The position numbers were made by a program, and so were the translations under genes. From positions 96,799 through 160,798 of the forward strand of contig PAKZ01000026.1 of NCBI GenBank assembly GCA_002706335.1: a stretch of DNA of 64,000 nucleotides, written 5' to 3'. The DNA is from Ahrensia sp. (GTDB lineage: Bacteria; Pseudomonadota; Alphaproteobacteria; Rhizobiales; Rhizobiaceae). The stretch's first letter is position 1; every line of letters begins with the position of its first letter. The notes under the pieces were generated by a model. The model was given only the letters and a program-made list of their open reading frames with translations. It did not search any database and was not told where the DNA came from. Shown piece by piece: positions 44,880-53,575 of this stretch.

Positions 44880-45836
44880 ATGAAAAAACTGATCGGCTTC
44901 GGCATTGCGACGGGCCTTGCGGCCCTTCTGGCCACCGGCGTCAGCGCCGAGACGCGCATCACCTACAAATCGGCCAAATCCGGATCGTCCTATTACCAGA
45001 TGGGCGTCGAGATCGCCGAGGCCCTGAAGAAAAAGACCGATGGCGACATCGTCGTGACGGTCGAGGAAAGCCAGGGCTCCGTCCAGAACGTGATGGAAGT
45101 CCGCGCTCGCGGCGCCGATTACGTGTTCACGACGCCGCCGGCGCTCGTTTCCTCCGCGCAGAAGGCCGCCGGCCCCTTTGACGGCAAGGGCGATCCGAAA
45201 TTCGAGGATATCCGCGCGCTGTTTCCGATTCCGTCGCTGACCATGCATTTCGTCATGTCCGACAAGAGCGGCGTCACAGATTTCGCCGGCATGGAAGGCA
45301 AGACGATCCTGCTCGGCAAGGGCTCCTTCGGCGCCAGCGAGGGCGAGAAATATCTCGATCTCTTCGGCCTCAAGGACAAGGTCAACCTGTCGGAAGTCGA
45401 ATTGTCGAACGCCGTGCCCGCGCTGCAGAACGGCCAGATCGACGGCTTCGTGACGGCAGGCTCCTGGCCCGCGCCGAACGTGATCGAAGCCGCGGCGTCG
45501 ACCGGCGTGACGGTCCTGTCGCTTTCCGACGAGCAGATCGCCGAGACCAAGCGCTCGAAGATCGTCATTCCCGCCGGCACCTATGCCGGGCAGGACAGCG
45601 ACATTACCACCACGTCGCTCCCGGTCGCCGCCTTTACCACCTCTCAGATGAGCGACGACGCAGCCTATGAGCTGACCAAGGCGTTCTGGGAGTCGAAGGC
45701 AGCCATGGCCGAGACCTCGCCGTGGTGGAAGGGCGTCGATCAGAGCCTCATGGGCAATGTCGCGGTCAAGTTTCATCCGGGCGCCATCCGCTATTACAAG
45801 GAAGCCGGGATGGAGCTGACAGCGGACCAGATGTAA
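44880..45836 (+). CDS. TAXI family TRAP transporter solute receptor
   Basis: A 318-residue periplasmic receptor with signal peptide (IGFGIATGLAALLATGVSA). The TAXI signature SGSSYYQMGVEIAEALKKK at the mature N-terminus, and EESQGSVQNVMEVRARGADYVF, fit the family. Members bind small organic acids or glutamate-like solutes; the ligand here is unknown. CGGGAGGA precedes ATG 44880. The permease gene follows beyond a terminator-like hairpin. Confidence 0.93.
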   Translation: MKKLIGFGIATGLAALLATGVSAETRITYKSAKSGSSYYQMGVEIAEALKKKTDGDIVVTVEESQGSVQNVMEVRARGADYVFTTPPALVSSAQKAAGPFDGKGDPKFEDIRALFPIPSLTMHFVMSDKSGVTDFAGMEGKTILLGKGSFGASEGEKYLDLFGLKDKVNLSEVELSNAVPALQNGQIDGFVTAGSWPAPNVIEAAASTGVTVLSLSDEQIAETKRSKIVIPAGTYAGQDSDITTTSLPVAAFTTSQMSDDAAYELTKAFWESKAAMAETSPWWKGVDQSLMGNVAVKFHPGAIRYYKEAGMELTADQM

Positions 45837-45857
45837 GCCGAACCGATAGAACAGACA

Positions 45858-45888
45858 CCCCTTCCGGTTCACGCCGGGAGGGGTTTTT
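45858..45888 (+). terminator. Intrinsic terminator/attenuator between receptor and permease
   Basis: CCCCTTCCGG (45858-45867) pairs with CCGGGAGGGG (45874-45883), 10 bp with one G-T pair and a 6-nt loop, followed by TTTTT. It lies 21 bp after the receptor stop and 7 bp before the permease ATG. Partial termination would give more receptor than permease. The 3' arm includes the only purine-rich sequence (GGGAGGGG) near the permease start. Confidence 0.8.
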
Positions 45889-45894
45889 CGTTGT

Positions 45895-47706
45895 ATGACA
45901 AAGATCGCCGCCCCCACCGACAAGACCGCGACGCCGCCGGCTCTCCGGATCGCGATGCTCGTCTGCGCCGCCGTGCTGGTGGTGTTCCATCTCGCCCTGA
46001 TCTTCTCCGGGCTGGTCCCCAACCTCGTCAGCCGGCCTTTGCACCTGGCGCTGGCGCTGCCGTGGCTGTTCTTTTTCACCGACAGGACCGGACTGTCGCG
46101 CTATTCCGGTTTTGTCATCGGCGCGGTCGGGATCGCCTGCACGGTCCGGGTCGCGGTCAATCACGACATGCTGCTCGACCAGTATGGCTTCATCGAGACC
46201 CCGATGCAGACCGCAATCGGCTTCGCGCTGCTGGCCGTGGTGCTGGAAGGCGCGCGCCGCTCGATCGGCTGGCCGCTGCCGCTCGTCGCCTCCGCCGCCC
46301 TGCTCTACGGCCTGGTCGGCCAGTATATCCCCGGCGAGTTCGGCCATTCCGGCACGCCGCTGCCGAGTTTTCTGGGCACGCTGACCATCGCCGAGGGCGG
46401 CATCTGGGGCAGCCTCGCCGGCGTCTCGGTCAGCGTCGTGGCGATCTTCGTCATCTTCGGCGCGGTGCTGAACGCCGGCGAAGCGGGCCAGGGCTTCATG
46501 AATATCGCGAGCGCCGCGGCCGGACGCCTCACTGGCGGAGCCGCGAAGGTTTCCGTCATTTCGTCGGCGCTGTTCGGTTCGATCTCGGGTTCGGCCTCGG
46601 CGAATGTCGCCTCCACCGGTGCGGTCACGCTGCCCGCCATGACAAGGCTCGGCTATCCGAAACGCCTCTCTGCCGCCGTCGAGGCCGTTGCGTCGTCGGG
46701 CGGCCAGATCATGCCGCCCCTGATGGGCGCTGGCGCCTTCGTGATGGTCGAACTGACCGGCATCTCCTACACGCAGATCATGGGCGCGGCGATCTTGCCT
46801 GCCCTGCTCTATTTCCTCGCCGTGTGGATCGGCATCAATGCCTATGCCCGGCGCATGGACCTCGCCGGGCTGCGGGACGAAGACAGAGCGACCGCCCGCC
46901 AGGTCGCGATAACCTCCGGCTTCTTTCTCGTCCCGTTCGGGGTGCTGCTGTGGGGCATGTTCGTGATCCGCTACACCCCGCAATATGCCGCGAGCCTGGC
47001 TATCCTCGCCGCTGCGGTTCTGCTCTTCTTCGGCGCGGACGCGAAGATCGACATGCGGCGCACCGCCTCGCGCTTCGAACAGGCGCTTATAGGTGCGGCG
47101 CGGCAGGTCTCGATGATCGCCTCGATCATCCTGTGCGCCTCGATCGTGATCGGCGTGCTGGCGATCACCGGCCTCGGCGTGAAGCTCACCTCGCTGATTC
47201 TGTCCGGCTCCGGCGGCTATCTCTGGCCCTCACTGATCCTGACCGCGCTCGCCTGTCTCGTCCTCGGCATGGAGGTGCCGACGACCGCGGCTTACGTGAT
47301 CTGCGTCTCGGTCGCAGGCCCCGCCCTGTCGCAGCTCGGACTCGAACCGCTGCAGGCGCATCTCTTCGTCTTCTGGTTCGCGCTTCTGTCCACGATCACG
47401 CCGCCGGTCTGCGGCGCGGTCTTCATCGCCGCCGGCATGATCGGCGAGAACTGGCTGAAGGTGGCGATGACGGCGATGAAGCTCGGCGTCGGGCTCTACA
47501 TCATCCCGCTCGCCATGATCGCCAATCCGGGCATCCTGACGCTGTCGGACTCGCCCGCCTATGCCCTGTTCGCCTTCGCGCGCATCGGCGTCGGCCTCGC
47601 CCTCGTTTCGAACGCCCTGATCGGCAAGGCGGCATGGCCGCTTCGCATCCTCTTCGCGGCGGCCGGCCTCGCGGTCGTCTTCGGCCGGGTGATCCTCGGC
47701 GTTTGA
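45895..47706 (+). CDS. TRAP transporter fused permease (DctQM type)
   Basis: A 603-residue inner-membrane permease of the fused type that partners TAXI receptors. The N-terminal four helices (about 15-135) correspond to the DctQ-like part, and the large DctM part follows with SALFGSISGSASANVASTGAVTLPAM and the ASSGGQIMPPLMGAGAFVMVE motif. A second inverted repeat carries LVLGMEVPTTAAYV and STITPPVCGAVFIAAGM. It uses an ion gradient for uptake. The ATG at 45895 follows the terminator by 7 bp. Confidence 0.94.
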   Translation: MTKIAAPTDKTATPPALRIAMLVCAAVLVVFHLALIFSGLVPNLVSRPLHLALALPWLFFFTDRTGLSRYSGFVIGAVGIACTVRVAVNHDMLLDQYGFIETPMQTAIGFALLAVVLEGARRSIGWPLPLVASAALLYGLVGQYIPGEFGHSGTPLPSFLGTLTIAEGGIWGSLAGVSVSVVAIFVIFGAVLNAGEAGQGFMNIASAAAGRLTGGAAKVSVISSALFGSISGSASANVASTGAVTLPAMTRLGYPKRLSAAVEAVASSGGQIMPPLMGAGAFVMVELTGISYTQIMGAAILPALLYFLAVWIGINAYARRMDLAGLRDEDRATARQVAITSGFFLVPFGVLLWGMFVIRYTPQYAASLAILAAAVLLFFGADAKIDMRRTASRFEQALIGAARQVSMIASIILCASIVIGVLAITGLGVKLTSLILSGSGGYLWPSLILTALACLVLGMEVPTTAAYVICVSVAGPALSQLGLEPLQAHLFVFWFALLSTITPPVCGAVFIAAGMIGENWLKVAMTAMKLGVGLYIIPLAMIANPGILTLSDSPAYALFAFARIGVGLALVSNALIGKAAWPLRILFAAAGLAVVFGRVILGV

Positions 47707-47773
47707 TCGCGCCGACCGGTTGCCCCGCCCCATTGCCGCACCTAAATGATCAGGCAAGACAAAAGGACCCGCC

Positions 47774-49204
47774 ATGCCCGCCGACACCAACATCCCCGAC
47801 CTGATCAATTCCTTTGACGTTCCAAAGGAAACGCTTGAGAGCCTCGTTTCCGAGGCACTGGCGAAAGCCGATGACGGCGAGCTCTTCATGGAGCATTCGG
47901 AATCGGAAATGCTGATGTTCGACAATGGAAGGCTGAAGACCGGGTCCTTCAATACCGGTCGCGGCTTCGGCCTGCGCTCGGTCGCCGGCGAGGCGGTCGG
48001 TTATGCCGAATCGGGCGAACTCTCGCTTGCCGCGCTGAAGCGCGCCGCGGATGCGGTCGGCGCGGTCACCACCGGCTACACCGGCAAATATTCCGATGCC
48101 CCGCAGGGCACGAACCGCAAGCTCTATGGCGACGCCAACCCCATCGGCGAGCCCTCTTTCGAGACCAAGGTGAAACTGCTCACCGAAATCGACGCCTATC
48201 TTCGCAACAAGGATCCGCGCGTGCGCCAGGTCACCGCCTCGCTTGCCGCTTCCTGGCAGGTGGTCGAGATCCTGCGCGCCGACGGCCATTTCGCCAAGGA
48301 CATCCGCCCGCTCACCCGCGTCAACATCTCCGTTGTGGTCGGCGATGGCGACCGGCAGGAGAGCGGCTCGCACGGCATGGGCGGCCGGCAGGCGTTCGGC
48401 GACTTCATCGCCACCGATTCCTGGCGGCATGGCGCCGACGAGGCACTGCGCCAGGCGCTCGTCAATCTGGAGGCGAAGCCCGCCCCCGCCGGCACATTCG
48501 ATATCGTGCTGGGCAATGGCTGGCCGGGCGTGATGCTGCACGAAGCCGTCGGCCACGGTCTCGAAGGAGATTTCAACCGCAAGGGCACTTCCGCTTTCGC
48601 CGGCCTGATGGGCCAGCAGGTCGCCGCCAAGGGCGTCACCGTGGTCGATGACGGCACGATCGAGAACCGGCGCGGGTCCCTCTCCATCGACGACGAAGGC
48701 ACACCGTCCGGCTACAATGTGCTGATCGAGGACGGCAAGCTGGTCGGCTATATGCAGGACCGTCAGAACGCGCGGCTGATGGGCGTCAAGCCGACCGGCA
48801 ACGGACGCCGCGAATCCTATGCGCATGTGCCGATGCCGCGCATGACCAACACCTATATGCTCGGCGGCGACAAGACGCCGGACGAAATCATCGCCTCGGT
48901 CGACAAGGGCATCTACGCCGTCTCCTTCGGCGGCGGCCAGGTGGACATCACCTCCGGCAAATTCGTCTTCGGCTGCACCGAGGCCTACATGATCGAGAAC
49001 GGCAAGGTGACGCATCCGGTCAAGGGCGCGATGCTGATCGGCAACGGCCCGGACGCGATGCACCGCGTCTCTATGATCGGCAACGACATGGCGCTCGACA
49101 CCGGCATCGGCATGTGCGGCAAGGCCGGCCAGGGCGTCCCCGTCGGCGTCGGCCAGCCGCATCTGAAAATGGAAGCCATGACGGTGGGCGGCACGGAGCG
49201 GTAG
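47774..49204 (+). CDS. tldD: Metalloprotease TldD
   Basis: A 476-residue subunit of the TldD/TldE(PmbA) protease that unfolds and degrades small peptides in the cytoplasm. The zinc motif MLHEAVGHGLEGD (HExxxH) near residues 258-262 is intact, and the third Cys ligand is probably in KFVFGCTEAY near 404. The ribosome site AAAGGA precedes ATG 47774. In relatives tldD lies close to the ctaC cluster; here ialB and the TRAP genes lie between. The partner gene tldE is not in the window. Confidence 0.96.
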   Translation: MPADTNIPDLINSFDVPKETLESLVSEALAKADDGELFMEHSESEMLMFDNGRLKTGSFNTGRGFGLRSVAGEAVGYAESGELSLAALKRAADAVGAVTTGYTGKYSDAPQGTNRKLYGDANPIGEPSFETKVKLLTEIDAYLRNKDPRVRQVTASLAASWQVVEILRADGHFAKDIRPLTRVNISVVVGDGDRQESGSHGMGGRQAFGDFIATDSWRHGADEALRQALVNLEAKPAPAGTFDIVLGNGWPGVMLHEAVGHGLEGDFNRKGTSAFAGLMGQQVAAKGVTVVDDGTIENRRGSLSIDDEGTPSGYNVLIEDGKLVGYMQDRQNARLMGVKPTGNGRRESYAHVPMPRMTNTYMLGGDKTPDEIIASVDKGIYAVSFGGGQVDITSGKFVFGCTEAYMIENGKVTHPVKGAMLIGNGPDAMHRVSMIGNDMALDTGIGMCGKAGQGVPVGVGQPHLKMEAMTVGGTER

Positions 49205-49213
49205 ATCTCCCGA

Positions 49214-49246
49214 GTTACAGACAGTTTTCTGGATTGTGTCTGTAAC
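49214..49246. promoter_or_regulatory. Inverted repeat 1 of GTTACAGACA
   Basis: GTTACAGACA (49214-49223) and TGTCTGTAAC (49237-49246) form a perfect 10-bp inverted repeat with a 13-bp spacer. With the second repeat it gives four half-sites in alternating orientation between tldD and the next gene, most like an operator array. Confidence 0.7.
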
Positions 49247-49254
49247 GTATCCGT

Positions 49255-49287
49255 GTTACAGACAGATACCCCAAAACTGTCTGTAAC
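49255..49287. promoter_or_regulatory. Inverted repeat 2 of GTTACAGACAG
   Basis: GTTACAGACAG (49255-49265) and CTGTCTGTAAC (49277-49287) form a perfect 11-bp inverted repeat with an 11-bp spacer, ending 3 bp before ATG 49291. No Shine-Dalgarno is visible, because the repeat occupies its place; the message may be leaderless or the repeat may fold over the start. Confidence 0.7.
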
Positions 49288-49290
49288 CAT

Positions 49291-50286
49291 ATGAAGACCA
49301 TACCGCCGACGATCCGCACGCTCTATGCCGACCTCGCGCAGGAACTGCATGCCCGCAGCGAGCGGCCCGGCTCGGTCTATATCCGCGCCATCAAGGGCAT
49401 CGACTACGCCTATGCCAAGCGCTCCGTCGGCGTCACACGGCGCGACGTCTTCCTCGGGCGAGCCGACGATCCGGAGACAGTCGCCCGCGTCGAAGCGATA
49501 AAGGCCGAGGGCGAGCGGACCAAGGCGCGCCGCAAGACGATCTCCGCTCTGAAGGCCGGCGGCGTGCCCGCGCCCGCCCCGCAACTGGGCGCGGTCCTCG
49601 ACGCACTCGACGATGCCGGTCTCCTGCCGAAGATGGTCGTTGTCGGCACCGCAGCCTACCAATGCTACGCGCCGCTCACCGGTATCCACCTTCCCGCATT
49701 GCATCTGATGACGCAGGATGCCGATTTCGCGACGCTATCGCTGACCATCGAGGGCGACGAGGAAGGGGAGGATCTGGAAACGATCCTGAAACGGGCCGAC
49801 GCCACATTCGCCGCCGTGCCGGGTCTGAACAGGAAATCCCTGCCGGCGCATTTCCGCACCTCGTCCGGCCTGATGGTCGATCTCCTGACGCCTCAATTGC
49901 GCCGTGACGATCCCAATCCGATGCCGATGGAAAAGCTGAAGGCCGGCGCCACGCCGCTTCACTACCTCAAATGGCTGATCGAGGAGCCGGTGCATGCGGC
50001 GGTCCTGTTTTCGGCGGGCATTCCCGTCGCGGTGCCGCAACCGGCCCGCTATGCGCTGCACAAGCTCATAGTAGCACAAAAGCGGACGACGGACCGCGCC
50101 AAGCGCGACAAGGACCTCGCCCAGGCATCGGCGCTGATCGCAGTCCTGAAGCAATCCGATCCCTACGCGCTGGAAGACGCCCGCGATGCCGCAATAGCCG
50201 AGGGGAAAGACGGCTGGGAAACCCCGGTGAGGCGCTCCCTCGCGGAAATCGGCCTGACGGACGAGTTCGAGCCGGTCAGCGGCTAA
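49291..50286 (+). CDS. GSU2403-like nucleotidyltransferase-fold protein
   Basis: A 331-residue protein. The central part (VVVGTAAYQCYAPLTG, then MTQDADFATLSLTIEG) has the minimal nucleotidyltransferase pattern, with acidic residues in QDADF in place of the usual DxD. The N-terminus LYADLAQELHARSERPGSVYIRAIKGIDYAYAK and the C-terminal KLIVAQKRTTDRAKRDKDLAQA match the GSU2403-type group, distantly like AbiEii. Function is unknown. The gene is preceded by the four GTTACAGACA repeats and its stop overlaps the convergent FMO gene by 4 bp. Confidence 0.75.
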   Translation: MKTIPPTIRTLYADLAQELHARSERPGSVYIRAIKGIDYAYAKRSVGVTRRDVFLGRADDPETVARVEAIKAEGERTKARRKTISALKAGGVPAPAPQLGAVLDALDDAGLLPKMVVVGTAAYQCYAPLTGIHLPALHLMTQDADFATLSLTIEGDEEGEDLETILKRADATFAAVPGLNRKSLPAHFRTSSGLMVDLLTPQLRRDDPNPMPMEKLKAGATPLHYLKWLIEEPVHAAVLFSAGIPVAVPQPARYALHKLIVAQKRTTDRAKRDKDLAQASALIAVLKQSDPYALEDARDAAIAEGKDGWETPVRRSLAEIGLTDEFEPVSG

Positions 50287-51413
50287 CCCGCTTCTCCGTT
50301 CGCCCCCTCCAGATACCGCAGCAACTCGCTCGCCGCCGCGCCGCCTGCGCGGTTCGCGCCGATGGTCGAGGCCGAGGGGCCGTAGCCGACCAGGTGGATG
50401 CGCGGGTCGCTGGCCACCTGCGTGGCGAGCCGGCCCGTCATCGCGATGCCGCCCTCCTCATTCGTCAGCCGCAGCGGCGCGAGATGGTCGAGGTCGTAGC
50501 GAAAGCCGGTACACCACAGGATCACGTCGAAATCCTCCGCCCGTCCGTCCGCCCAGCGCACGCCCGTCCCGGTGACTTCCGAAAACATCTCCTGCCGGTC
50601 CAGCGCGCCGCGCGCCCGCATCGCCTCGATGGCGGGCGTCAGCGGCAGGCCGGTCGCCGAAACGACGGAGCGCGGCGGCAGGCCCGCGCGCACCCGTTCC
50701 TCGACCTGCGCCACCACTTCGCGGCCGAACTCCTCGGTAAAGTCGCCGCGCCAGAATTCCGGCGCGCGCCGGGTCACCCACATTGTCCGCGTCACCTTTG
50801 AGATCGCGTCCAGAAGCTGGATCGCCGAGATGCCGCCGCCGACCACCAGCACGCGCTGGCCGGCGAAATCCTCCGGCCGGCGATAATCGACCGTATGCAA
50901 ATGCCGTCCGCGAAAGCGTTCGAAGCCCGGATAATGGGGAATGTTCGGCGTGTTCCAGGTGCCGGTGGCATTGATCAGCCCGCGCGCCGAAACCGCCATG
51001 CCGCTCGTATCGACGCGCAGCCGCGCGCCGCGGTCGCGCACTGCCGACACCTTTACCGGCCGCCGCACCTTCAGCCCGAATTTGCGTTCATAGGCCTCGT
51101 AATAGCGTGGCACGGCGACCGCCGCCTGAACCTCGTCCGAGCCGTCTTCCAGGGTTTCGGAAAACGCCATGCCCGGCAGGTCATGGATGCGGTTGACGGT
51201 GGACAGGGTCAGGGTCGGCCAGCGAAACTGCCACGCGCCGCCCGGCGACGGTGCGGCGTCGAGCACGACGAAATCGGAAAGCGGTTTCATGCCCCGCCGC
51301 GCCAGGTGATAGGCCGCCGACAGGCCGGCCTGCCCGGCGCCGATGACGACGATCTCGACCTTCCAGGCCGCCTGCGCCTGCGGCCCGTTTCCGGTGGATG
51401 GATTCCGCGCCAT
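50283..51413 (-). CDS. Flavin-containing monooxygenase-like NAD(P)-binding protein
   Basis: A 376-residue flavoprotein. The FAD motif IVVIGAGQAGLSAAYHLARRG is near residues 20-40, the FMO-like linker NATGTWNTPNIPHYPG near 140, and the second nucleotide motif VLVVGGGISAIQLLDAI near 175. It lacks the exact FxGxxxHxxxY/F of Baeyer-Villiger enzymes; the region reads RFRGRHLHTVDYRRP. Similar proteins are predicted to oxygenate N or S atoms or to act as reductases. ATG 51413 is chosen because the residues before it are not conserved-looking. Confidence 0.85.
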   Translation of the reverse strand: MARNPSTGNGPQAQAAWKVEIVVIGAGQAGLSAAYHLARRGMKPLSDFVVLDAAPSPGGAWQFRWPTLTLSTVNRIHDLPGMAFSETLEDGSDEVQAAVAVPRYYEAYERKFGLKVRRPVKVSAVRDRGARLRVDTSGMAVSARGLINATGTWNTPNIPHYPGFERFRGRHLHTVDYRRPEDFAGQRVLVVGGGISAIQLLDAISKVTRTMWVTRRAPEFWRGDFTEEFGREVVAQVEERVRAGLPPRSVVSATGLPLTPAIEAMRARGALDRQEMFSEVTGTGVRWADGRAEDFDVILWCTGFRYDLDHLAPLRLTNEEGGIAMTGRLATQVASDPRIHLVGYGPSASTIGANRAGGAAASELLRYLEGANGEAG

Positions 51414-51806
51414 ATAAGCTCGCCGCCCGCTCGAATGCCCTGCTTGCCCGGCCCCTAGATAGGTTTCTCGCCGCCCGCCGCAAGATACTTGTCCACCGTC
51501 CATCTTTTTCGCTCACACCAGTCTCGCTGCGCGAGACGGCTGCGCCTTGCGCGGCCAACGCCCGGAGCACCGGACTGTGCGGGCCATCACACACATCATC
51601 GGCGATCGCCATAGAAGGAGCTCCGACAAGGTCGACTTGCCGGGATCGCGCCCACCGCGTGGCGCTTGACCACGGTATCGGCTTTCGTCGAACGGCTGCA
51701 CAACTTTTGATTGAATATAAGAATAATTGAGCCGATAGGGCTTTAGCGGAGCGAGGCCTGAGCCGATGACATCGGCCAGACTGCCCGTGTGGAGAAAAGA
51801 AGCATC
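51414..51806. other. Intergenic region, possible gene remnant
   Basis: This 393-bp stretch has no convincing gene. On the minus strand around 51600-51660 a frame reads DPGKSTLSELLLW, like a P-loop, but it has no flanking domain and the frame is short. From 51705 to 51740 the sequence turns AT-rich (TTGATTGAATATAAGAATAATT), a likely promoter for the GT8 gene. The composition shift and lack of coding suggest a junction or decayed gene. Confidence 0.35.
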
Positions 51807-52715
51807 ATGTTGATAGCCTCCGCATGCGACGAGAAATTCGTCCCGCATTTCGCGACGATGCTGCACTCCGCGTGGCATCACAACCGCGAGGCGCGCTTCC
51901 TGCTCCTCGATTGCGGCCTTGCCGGCGAAACACGGGAAGTTCTCAAGCGATTTGCCGCAGATCTCGGAACAAGGCTCGATATCAAGAAGGTCGACCTGAC
52001 ACGTTTCGAGCATGCGGCCACCGGTTTGGACTGGCCGGTCATCGTCTTCGCGCGGTTGCTCCTCCCCGACATGCTGTCGTGCCGGAAGGTTCTGTATCTC
52101 GACTCGGACTGCGTCGTCACCGCAGATCTGACCCGCTTTTGGGAAACCGATCTCGGCTCAAGTTTCGTGGCGGGCGTCAGCGATCAGAACGCGATCGACT
52201 TCGAAAGCGGCCTCGAACCGAAAATCCCCCTGCCCCGCTCCTACGTCAATTGCGGGGTCATGCTGATGAATCTCGATGCGTGGCGAGAGCACGACATCTC
52301 CAGTCAGGTCGTGACCTATGTGGAGACCTACCGGCCAAAATTCGGTGAGCAGACCGGTATCAATGCGGTTACAGGTGACAGGAAGCTTATGCTGCCGGAC
52401 CGCTGGAACTTCATGGTGCATGTCTGGTCGATGCGGTCGCCCGCGGATTTCGACCCGTCGATCGTCCACTGCACAGGTCACCGCAAGCCTTGGCTGCATG
52501 CCAATGCCTGCTTCGCGCCGGTCTATCTGGCACATCGCAACGCCACCCCTTTCAAGCTTGCTTCGCCGACCGCCATATACCCGGGGCGCCTGAAGGTCTT
52601 TTTGAACCTGCTTGTGTTCAGGCCGAAATACCGGAAGCTGCGTAAGGCGAAGCAGTATTACGACATGACCTTCAGCCCGAGATATCTGGCCGCAAACCGC
52701 ATCGACATTCGATGA
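51807..52715 (+). CDS. Glycosyltransferase family 8 protein
   Basis: A 302-residue GT8 enzyme (galactosyl- or glucosyl-transferase type using UDP-sugar). The N-terminus IASACDEKFVPHFATMLHSAW, the metal-binding KVLYLDSDCVVTADL (DxD), and the C-terminal HCTGHRKPWLH (HxxGxxKPW) are diagnostic. Such enzymes build LPS core or capsule sugars. The start ATG at 51807 matches the family N-terminus; GTG 51789 is in frame. It stands alone, without other surface-polysaccharide genes nearby. Confidence 0.92.
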   Translation: MLIASACDEKFVPHFATMLHSAWHHNREARFLLLDCGLAGETREVLKRFAADLGTRLDIKKVDLTRFEHAATGLDWPVIVFARLLLPDMLSCRKVLYLDSDCVVTADLTRFWETDLGSSFVAGVSDQNAIDFESGLEPKIPLPRSYVNCGVMLMNLDAWREHDISSQVVTYVETYRPKFGEQTGINAVTGDRKLMLPDRWNFMVHVWSMRSPADFDPSIVHCTGHRKPWLHANACFAPVYLAHRNATPFKLASPTAIYPGRLKVFLNLLVFRPKYRKLRKAKQYYDMTFSPRYLAANRIDIR

Positions 52716-52901
52716 ATGGTCTTCCGTTTTCAGACAGTGGGTTTTTTCGTTCACACTGCAACCGACATCCCTTCGCCGGAGTTTAACCTACGCGGCACAT
52801 GCCGCCGCGAGCCTTGGATCGGTTATGCGAACTGGCGCCTTGCGATCGCCGCGTTAAATCGCCACATACCGTTTTAGACATATATCAAGATGGAGGACGC
52901 T

Positions 52902-53291
52902 ATGAGCTACACGATCGACCGCACATTCAAGGGCGACACCTTCGAAGACATCGTCGCGCGCACGCGTGCCGCGCTTTCCAGCCACGGCTTCGGCGTCCTT
53001 ACCGAAATTAATGTGAAAGACACGCTGAAGGCGAAGATCGACGCGGATATCGATCCCTATCTGATCCTCGGCGCATGCAATCCAAAGATGGCCAACGAGG
53101 CGATCAGGATGGAACCCCGCGTCGGCGCGATGCTTCCCTGCAACGTCATCGTGCGCGCAGCGCCCGGCGACGAGATCATGGTCAGCGCCATAGACCCGGT
53201 CGCCTCCATGCAGGCCATCCCCAATCGCGACCTCGCATTCGTGGCCGACCAGGTTCGCGACATGCTCAAGGCGGCGGTTGACGATATCTGA
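52902..53291 (+). CDS. DUF302 domain protein
   Basis: A 129-residue protein of the DUF302 family. The central NVKDTLKAKIDADIDPYLILGACNPKMANEAI and the later LLPCNVIVR-like MLPCNVIVR segment are typical, with the conserved Cys pair in GACNP and LPCN. No signal peptide is present. The function is unknown; the two Cys suggest metal or redox involvement. ATG 52902 has GGAGG five bases upstream, so the earlier ATG at 52890 is unlikely. Confidence 0.9.
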   Translation: MSYTIDRTFKGDTFEDIVARTRAALSSHGFGVLTEINVKDTLKAKIDADIDPYLILGACNPKMANEAIRMEPRVGAMLPCNVIVRAAPGDEIMVSAIDPVASMQAIPNRDLAFVADQVRDMLKAAVDDI

Positions 53292-53359
53292 TATCCTCGC
53301 TGCACGATGCGGCATTGACGTCGTCTTCGCGCGCGCCTATATGCCCGTTCTCCGCGCAC

Positions 53360-53434
53360 GCTCCCATCGTCTAGCGGTCAGGACGCCGCCCTCTCACGGC
53401 GGAAACAGGGGTTCGATTCCCCTTGGGAGTACCA
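53360..53434 (+). tRNA. tRNA-Glu (CUC)
   Basis: Cloverleaf from GCTCCCATCGTCTAGCGG to the encoded CCA. The anticodon stem-loop CGCCGCCCTCTCACGGCGG gives anticodon CUC. The T loop GGTTCGATTCC is standard. The first acceptor pair is G-U, as the strand ends GGGAGTACCA. No second copy of the tRNA 3' end was seen nearby, so there is no sign of an integrated element. Confidence 0.95.
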
Positions 53435-53575
53435 GAGATTTCAACGGCTTGGTTCTTCACGGATAGCGTCGCCCGCGCCCGGACGGCGCCTGAAGACTAT
53501 GCGCTGAGACTGTGGCCCTGCCATCGAGACCGGAACCCGGGCGATCCAATCCACGGTCCAATCCGTACATTTTCC

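Noticed and set aside
45891..47804. A 637-codon plus-strand frame overlapping the TRAP permease
   Set aside because: Its translation is rich in Arg and Ala without hydrophobic segments, whereas the other frame gives a full membrane permease.
49214..49287. CRISPR-like array made of GTTACAGACA repeats
   Set aside because: The units are short, alternate in orientation and have spacers of 8-13 bp; they form inverted repeats, not a CRISPR.
51513..52013. A minus-strand frame with a P-loop-like GKSTLSELL as a gene
   Set aside because: It overlaps the GT8 gene and shows no other conserved motif.
53360..53434. tRNA-Glu as an integration site for a genomic island
   Set aside because: No direct repeat of the tRNA 3' end and no integrase gene were seen in the following 10 kb.
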